Assembly: GCA_016935655.1 (NCBI GenBank)
Contig: JAFGQM010000142.1
Location: forward strand, 1-18,854
Direction: 5' to 3'
Source of the DNA: Candidatus Altarchaeota archaeon
GTDB taxonomy: Archaea; Altiarchaeota; Altiarchaeia; JAFGQM01
DNA length: 18,854 nucleotides
A program made the position numbers and the translations under genes. Shown piece by piece: positions 15,770 to 18,854 of this stretch (positions are counted from its first letter, which is position 1; the number at the start of each line of letters is the position of its first letter). Below the pieces are notes generated by a model. That model did not search any database and was not told the origin of the DNA. It saw only the letters and a list, made by a program, of their open reading frames with translations.

Positions 15770-18267
15770 CGCTCGGTCAAGAACCTATTGTTTATCTTGT
15801 TCTCCCAGTAGTGCTTCCCGGGGTTGTTGTCACAGACAAGGTATGTGGAACCGTCTGGCGTCAACTCCCCTGTCTTTGGTTTGGTTGATTTGACACTGTC
15901 TGAGATTGTAGTCAGCCTTCCCTCTATGACCCTCTTTGTCGAAGACCTGGACCTCGCTATGTACACTGCGAACAGTATGGCTATGATTATCACTATTATG
16001 GCAAGCAGAAGCCATAGGTCTATCACGAAATCCCCTACTGTGATAGCGCCTGTAAGCCCGCCAGTAGTCATATTGCCGCCGGTGGTAACATTCGTGCCGC
16101 CCACTATCGGGGGCGCCTTTACATCCACCCTCAAGAGCCTCGAAGCAGAGGCTTGCGGACTCTGAGCCCTAACAGCCAGCTCATAGAGCCCAAACGGGGC
16201 ATCATATGGCACCAGCACACCGATTAGCCAGTTCTTGCTTTCCCCTCCGTTGATCGTTATCGACGGAGGCATTGTATTCACCCATGAGGCTGCCGGACCA
16301 TCGACAATGAGTTGGTAGGTATCGGCAACATTGCCTGTGTTTGTGATCCTGACCAAAAATTCGCCTGTTTCCCCTTGGATTATCTCTATGCATTCCTCAG
16401 ATTCCTGGAGGATGACGCCATATGTGGGTGGCGCTGGACAATCCTGGGGGCAAGTAAGGTGAGTCTCGTCACCGTTGCAAATCCCGTCGCCACAGTATTC
16501 CGGAGTCCCGCAGTCTTGGGAGCACGTGAAGGGGGTCTCTGCACAGTTGCAGACTCCGTCACCGCAGTAGCATGGGGAGCCGCAGTCTTGCGGGCATGAG
16601 TATTTGGTCTCGCCGCAGTTGCATGAGCCGTCCCCGCAGTAGCATGGGGAGCCGCAGTCCTCTGGACAAGAGTACTTGGTTTCGCCAGGCTCGCAGATGC
16701 CGTTGCCGCAACGATATAACGGCCCGCAGTCCAATGGGCAGGACAATTTGGTCTCGCCGCAGTTGCATGAGCCGTCACCGCAGTAGCATGGGGAGCCGCA
16801 GTCAGAAGGACAGTTGTACTGGTTCTCGCCGTCCTCGCATATGCCGTCTCCGCACCTTACCCTCCTAACACACTTGTTGCTGGAGGTGCATTCATAACCT
16901 GAAGGGCAGTCATAGTCGTCGCAGCACTGGACGCTCCTCTTGAAGTCCCAAAAGCCGTCATTACATACTAAAATCTCTAGGTCTCTGCAGATGGTCGAAC
17001 CCTCGGATCCATAAGGGTTCGAACACCTGGGAGTACCACAATCTTGGGAGCATGAATATGGGGTCTCGCCATTGTTGCAGACGCCGTCGCCACAGTACTG
17101 GGGATTGCCGCAGTCTTCCGGACAAGAGTATTTGGTCTCTCCGCCGTTGCAGACCTGGTCTCCGCAGTATGGTGCCCTGCCACAGTCCTCCGGGCAGGAT
17201 GACTTGGTCTCTCCGCCGTTGCAGACCTGGTCTCCGCAGTATGGTGCCCTGCCACAGTCCTCCGGGCATGAGTATTTGCTCTCACCGTTCGAGCACAGAC
17301 CGTCGCCGCAAAAGGGCGCATTTCCGCAGTCTTGCGGGCAGTTGTATTTGGTTTCCCCCCCGCCACAGATGCTGTCGCCGCAGTAGGGCGCAGTACCGCA
17401 GTCTTGCGCGCAAGACAACTTCGTCTCGCCACCGCTGCACAAACCGTCGCCGCAATAATCGGGAGCTCCGCAGTCCTTTGAGCACGAAGTCCTGGTTTCC
17501 CCACCAGTGCATATCCCGTCACCACAGTAGTCCGGAGAGCCGCAGTCTTTTGCGCATGATGTTCTGGTCTCTCCGTTGCCGCAGATTCCATCCCCACAGT
17601 AAGGTGCCACACCACAGTCTTTTGGACAAGAGGTGCTAGTCTCGCCGTTGCCACAGACACCGTCGCCGCAATATGGCGCGCTTCCGCAGTCCCTTGGACA
17701 CGAGGTGCTTGTCTCCCCACCGCTGCATGTTCCATCACCGCAGTACGAGATCGTCCCCGCATATGAAAGCGAGTCGGAAGTTCTATAGTCGTAGACTCTC
17801 ACGCCGCTTCCATAAGAATTGTATCCACTGGAATAGGGGGTATACCCACCATAAGATGGCCGATAGCTGCTATAGGGATAGGAGTAGCCACCACCATAGT
17901 AGGGCATCGCCAAACTTCCCCATCCGAGTCCTATGCGCATGCTGCTTCCATAACCACCGTAATTGGACGGATAGCCGCCGTAATAATACTTATGTTCTAT
18001 CTCTATTTCAGAGTCGTCTTCCCAGTCGTAATTGAAGCTGTCTTCGATGCTATGGTCGTAATAGCGGTTGAAGCTGTCCTCTATCTCGAGTTCGCGGTTG
18101 AAGCTGTCATCCATGGACCTACTCCAGTCATAGCTGTAGGTATTGTAGGTATTCCAGCTATCGTCCACGATAGCATCCTCGCCAAAATAAGTCCCCAAAG
18201 CCGGGGCAGCGCCTAAAATAATCGAGGCTGCAATATATGATGCCAAAATGGCGTTAGTCTTTTTCAT
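15766..18267 (-). CDS. Anchored surface protein: DSFN motifs, Gly/Tyr tract, 16 CGDGxC repeats, NEW3 domain
   Basis: The ATG at 18267 (833 residues) follows a strong GGAGGGG site at four bases, so an in-frame start at 18333 is rejected. Order of parts: signal peptide (1-25); a motif cluster DDSWN, DDSFN, EDSFN, EDSFN (35-79) followed by EIEIE; a Gly/Tyr-rich tract (93-162); ten 24-residue four-Cys repeats (175-413); a divergent Cys-rich insert (414-470); six more repeats (471-614); a NEW3-like Ig domain (616-716); a Gly/Thr linker with sequons; a membrane helix (about 750-771); and a 60-residue cytoplasmic tail. The repeat is C-x4-C-x8-C-x3-C with core GDGxCxxGET and CPxDC. It is the first gene of an operon with the 202- and 608-residue proteins. 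A structural or adhesive envelope role is inferred. Confidence 0.88.
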   Translation of the reverse strand: MKKTNAILASYIAASIILGAAPALGTYFGEDAIVDDSWNTYNTYSYDWSRSMDDSFNRELEIEDSFNRYYDHSIEDSFNYDWEDDSEIEIEHKYYYGGYPSNYGGYGSSMRIGLGWGSLAMPYYGGGYSYPYSSYRPSYGGYTPYSSGYNSYGSGVRVYDYRTSDSLSYAGTISYCGDGTCSGGETSTSCPRDCGSAPYCGDGVCGNGETSTSCPKDCGVAPYCGDGICGNGETRTSCAKDCGSPDYCGDGICTGGETRTSCSKDCGAPDYCGDGLCSGGETKLSCAQDCGTAPYCGDSICGGGETKYNCPQDCGNAPFCGDGLCSNGESKYSCPEDCGRAPYCGDQVCNGGETKSSCPEDCGRAPYCGDQVCNGGETKYSCPEDCGNPQYCGDGVCNNGETPYSCSQDCGTPRCSNPYGSEGSTICRDLEILVCNDGFWDFKRSVQCCDDYDCPSGYECTSSNKCVRRVRCGDGICEDGENQYNCPSDCGSPCYCGDGSCNCGETKLSCPLDCGPLYRCGNGICEPGETKYSCPEDCGSPCYCGDGSCNCGETKYSCPQDCGSPCYCGDGVCNCAETPFTCSQDCGTPEYCGDGICNGDETHLTCPQDCPAPPTYGVILQESEECIEIIQGETGEFLVRITNTGNVADTYQLIVDGPAASWVNTMPPSITINGGESKNWLIGVLVPYDAPFGLYELAVRAQSPQASASRLLRVDVKAPPIVGGTNVTTGGNMTTGGLTGAITVGDFVIDLWLLLAIIVIIIAILFAVYIARSRSSTKRVIEGRLTTISDSVKSTKPKTGELTPDGSTYLVCDNNPGKHYWENKINNRFLTER
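16426..16857 (-). repeat. CGDGxC repeat array B (six 72-bp units)
   Basis: Residues 471-614 of the 833-residue protein hold six 24-residue units, such as YCGDGSCNCGETKYSC...DC. Units 12, 14 and 15 carry an extra Cys two residues after the second Cys (CNC) and are each preceded by GSPC. Confidence 0.9.
17029..17745 (-). repeat. CGDGxC repeat array A (ten 72-bp units)
   Basis: Residues 175-413 of the 833-residue protein hold ten units of the form YCGDGxCxxGETxxSCPxDC plus a four-residue linker; the last unit is one residue shorter. Each has four cysteines spaced C-x4-C-x8-C-x3-C. Confidence 0.92.
17132..17268 (-). repeat. 65-bp exact tandem duplication within the repeat array
   Basis: 17132-17196 and 17204-17268 are identical at a 72-base offset, covering most of repeats 8 and 9. 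This is the least diverged pair in the array and implies recent unit duplication or gene conversion. Confidence 0.85.
17782..17991 (-). repeat. Gly/Tyr-rich tract in the 833-residue protein
   Basis: Residues 93-162 consist of short units such as YYYGGYPS, YGGYGSS, YSYPYSSY and YNSYGSG. They lie between the DSFN motif cluster and the Cys repeats. Confidence 0.85.
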
Positions 18268-18271
18268 CGTT

Positions 18272-18278
18272 CCCCTCC
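18272..18278 (-). promoter_or_regulatory. Strong ribosome-binding site of the 833-residue gene
   Basis: GGAGGGG on the minus strand lies four bases upstream of the ATG at 18267 and decides that start. Confidence 0.75.
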
Positions 18279-18325
18279 AATTGTATCCAACCAAAAAAGG
18301 ACGGACCCCAATTCCATCCAAGTTT

Positions 18326-18347
18326 GTTACCACTATTTAGTAGTTAC
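18326..18347. promoter_or_regulatory. Imperfect inverted repeat at the operon start site
   Basis: GTTACCACT (18326-18334) and AGTAGTTAC (18339-18347) pair at 7 of 9 positions around a four-base spacer. The site lies immediately downstream of the TATA box, covering the predicted transcription start. Confidence 0.4.
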
Positions 18348-18360
18348 AATATAAAAAGCT
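18346..18360 (-). promoter_or_regulatory. Archaeal promoter of the three-gene surface operon
   Basis: On the minus strand CGAAAAG (BRE-like) precedes CTTTTTATATTG, a good archaeal TATA box, 80-90 bases upstream of the ATG at 18267. The expected start is near 18328, giving a leader of about 60 bases. Confidence 0.6.
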
Positions 18361-18457
18361 TTTCGGTGCCTTAATCCGGAGGCTAAATAATCCATCCAAC
18401 AAGAAAATAGCAGGGGTCAGCTTAAGTTTAAGAAAGGGGGGCGTAGGCGTCCATAGA

Positions 18458-18854
18458 TCAGTAGCAATAGCCATAATAGCAAGGAGGCATATACCCATAG
18501 CCATATGCTGGCACATGGTAGCTATTGTACCTGTACGCGAAGTCGTTCTCGATCTCTATCTCTGGATTATACCTATAGTTGTAATTGAAGCTGTCTTCGA
18601 TACTGTAATCATAATACCTATTGTAACTGTTTTCTATCTCCAGATAGCGGTTGAAGCTGTCGTCGATATTCCAACCACCGTAATTATACCCGGGGGTGTA
18701 TGGGTATCCATAATCCCCGTAGTAACCGTAACCCCCATAATAGCCGTAATTGTATGAGTTGTAGCCTCCGTAGGGGTAGCCGCCATAACCATAGGAGTTG
18801 TAGGAGTTGTAAGCGTTCCAGCTGTCGTCTATTATGGCGTCGCCATAGAAGGAG
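18458..18854 (-). CDS. Partial Tyr/Gly-rich protein, tandem paralogue of the 833-residue protein's N-terminus
   Basis: The 5' end lies beyond the right edge; 131 residues and the TGA stop (18458-18460) are visible. It opens with SFYGDAIIDDSWN, matching TYFGEDAIVDDSWN in the 833-residue protein. A Gly/Tyr tract of about 49 residues follows, then DDSFNRYLEIENSYNR, IEDSFNYNY and EIEIE, all closely matching the neighbour, then a short Tyr-rich end with CYYGYCY. By count 38 of 131 residues are Tyr. It has no Cys repeats, Ig domain or membrane anchor, so it would be a small secreted protein if the missing start encodes a signal peptide. The order of parts differs from the neighbour, where the Gly/Tyr tract comes after the DSFN motifs. 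The function is unknown; a structural or self-associating role is a guess. Confidence 0.8.
   Translation of the reverse strand, partial: SFYGDAIIDDSWNAYNSYNSYGYGGYPYGGYNSYNYGYYGGYGYYGDYGYPYTPGYNYGGWNIDDSFNRYLEIENSYNRYYDYSIEDSFNYNYRYNPEIEIENDFAYRYNSYHVPAYGYGYMPPCYYGYCY
18668..18814 (-). repeat. Gly/Tyr/Asn-rich tract in the partial paralogue
   Basis: About 49 residues of short units such as YNSYNSYGYGG, YPYGGY, YYGGYGYYGDYGY and YNYGG, inserted between the DDSWN and DDSFN motifs. Confidence 0.8.

Noticed and set aside
17029..17745. CRISPR-like regular repeat spacing
   Set aside because: The 72-base period is an exact multiple of three, and the units are coding and vary mainly in a pattern that preserves cysteines. 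There are no unrelated spacers between identical repeats.
16977..17762. Long second open frame (261 codons) on the minus strand within the Cys-repeat array
   Set aside because: It is an alternative frame kept open by the periodicity of the repeat. It encodes an Ala/Thr/Arg-rich sequence with no start context or signal, while the main frame shows clear signal, repeats and anchor.
18268..18333. N-terminal extension of the 833-residue protein to an upstream start at 18333
   Set aside because: The predicted transcription start is near 18328, the extension would bury the signal peptide, and GGAGGGG lies correctly before the ATG at 18267.
18361..18457. Possible terminator or small RNA between the two Tyr-rich genes
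   Set aside because: Only short symmetric words (CTTAA..TTAAG, TCCGGA) and a CCCCCCTTTCTT run were seen, with no stable stem or clear T tract.

Overview
The window looks archaeal. It carries a ribosomal protein eL40 gene, a complete formylmethanofuran:tetrahydromethanopterin formyltransferase (Ftr), archaeal-type TATA/BRE promoters, GGTGAT/GGAGG ribosome-binding sites, heavy use of ATA and AGG codons, and a run of secreted or membrane-anchored proteins built from CarboxypepD-reg/Ig-like, NEW3-like and PKD domains. Ftr points to a lineage with tetrahydromethanopterin-linked C1 metabolism, such as methanogen relatives, Archaeoglobus-like archaea or Altiarchaeota. It argues against most streamlined DPANN groups. 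I cannot fix the lineage further from the sequence.

Layout. (1) 1-2857, minus strand: trkH (K+ transport), ftr, an 88-residue basic coiled-coil protein, and the start of a class III signal-peptide (type IV pilin-like) protein cut by the window edge. (2) 2858-2944: a divergent promoter. (3) 2945-10412, plus strand: rpl40e, then a 1578-residue type II membrane surface protein, then an 851-residue secreted Cys-rich protein joined to it by an ATGA overlap. (4) 10434-18267, minus strand: a 599-residue surface protein with PKD and Cys repeats, a 272-residue membrane protein with a Glu/Pro-rich stalk, and a three-gene ATGA-coupled operon of 608-, 202- and 833-residue anchored proteins. (5) 18458-18854, minus strand: the 3' part of a tandem paralogue of the 833-residue protein's N-terminus.

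The notable content is the surface locus from 3124 to the right edge. Seven proteins share a small set of modules: Gly/Tyr-rich tracts in three, a 'D-[DE]-S-[FW]-N' motif cluster in two, a 24-residue CGDGxC four-cysteine repeat in two (16 copies in one, 2 in the other), NEW3-like Ig domains in three, and an exported-domain/single-helix/short-cytoplasmic-tail layout in five. This suggests a multi-component envelope structure such as an appendage, adhesin or sheath, but the function is not proved by sequence. Three minus-strand promoters in this block carry inverted repeats at or near the predicted transcription start, which suggests regulated expression.

No tRNA, rRNA, CRISPR array, insertion sequence or replication origin was seen. 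No gene-free stretch exceeds about 170 bases.
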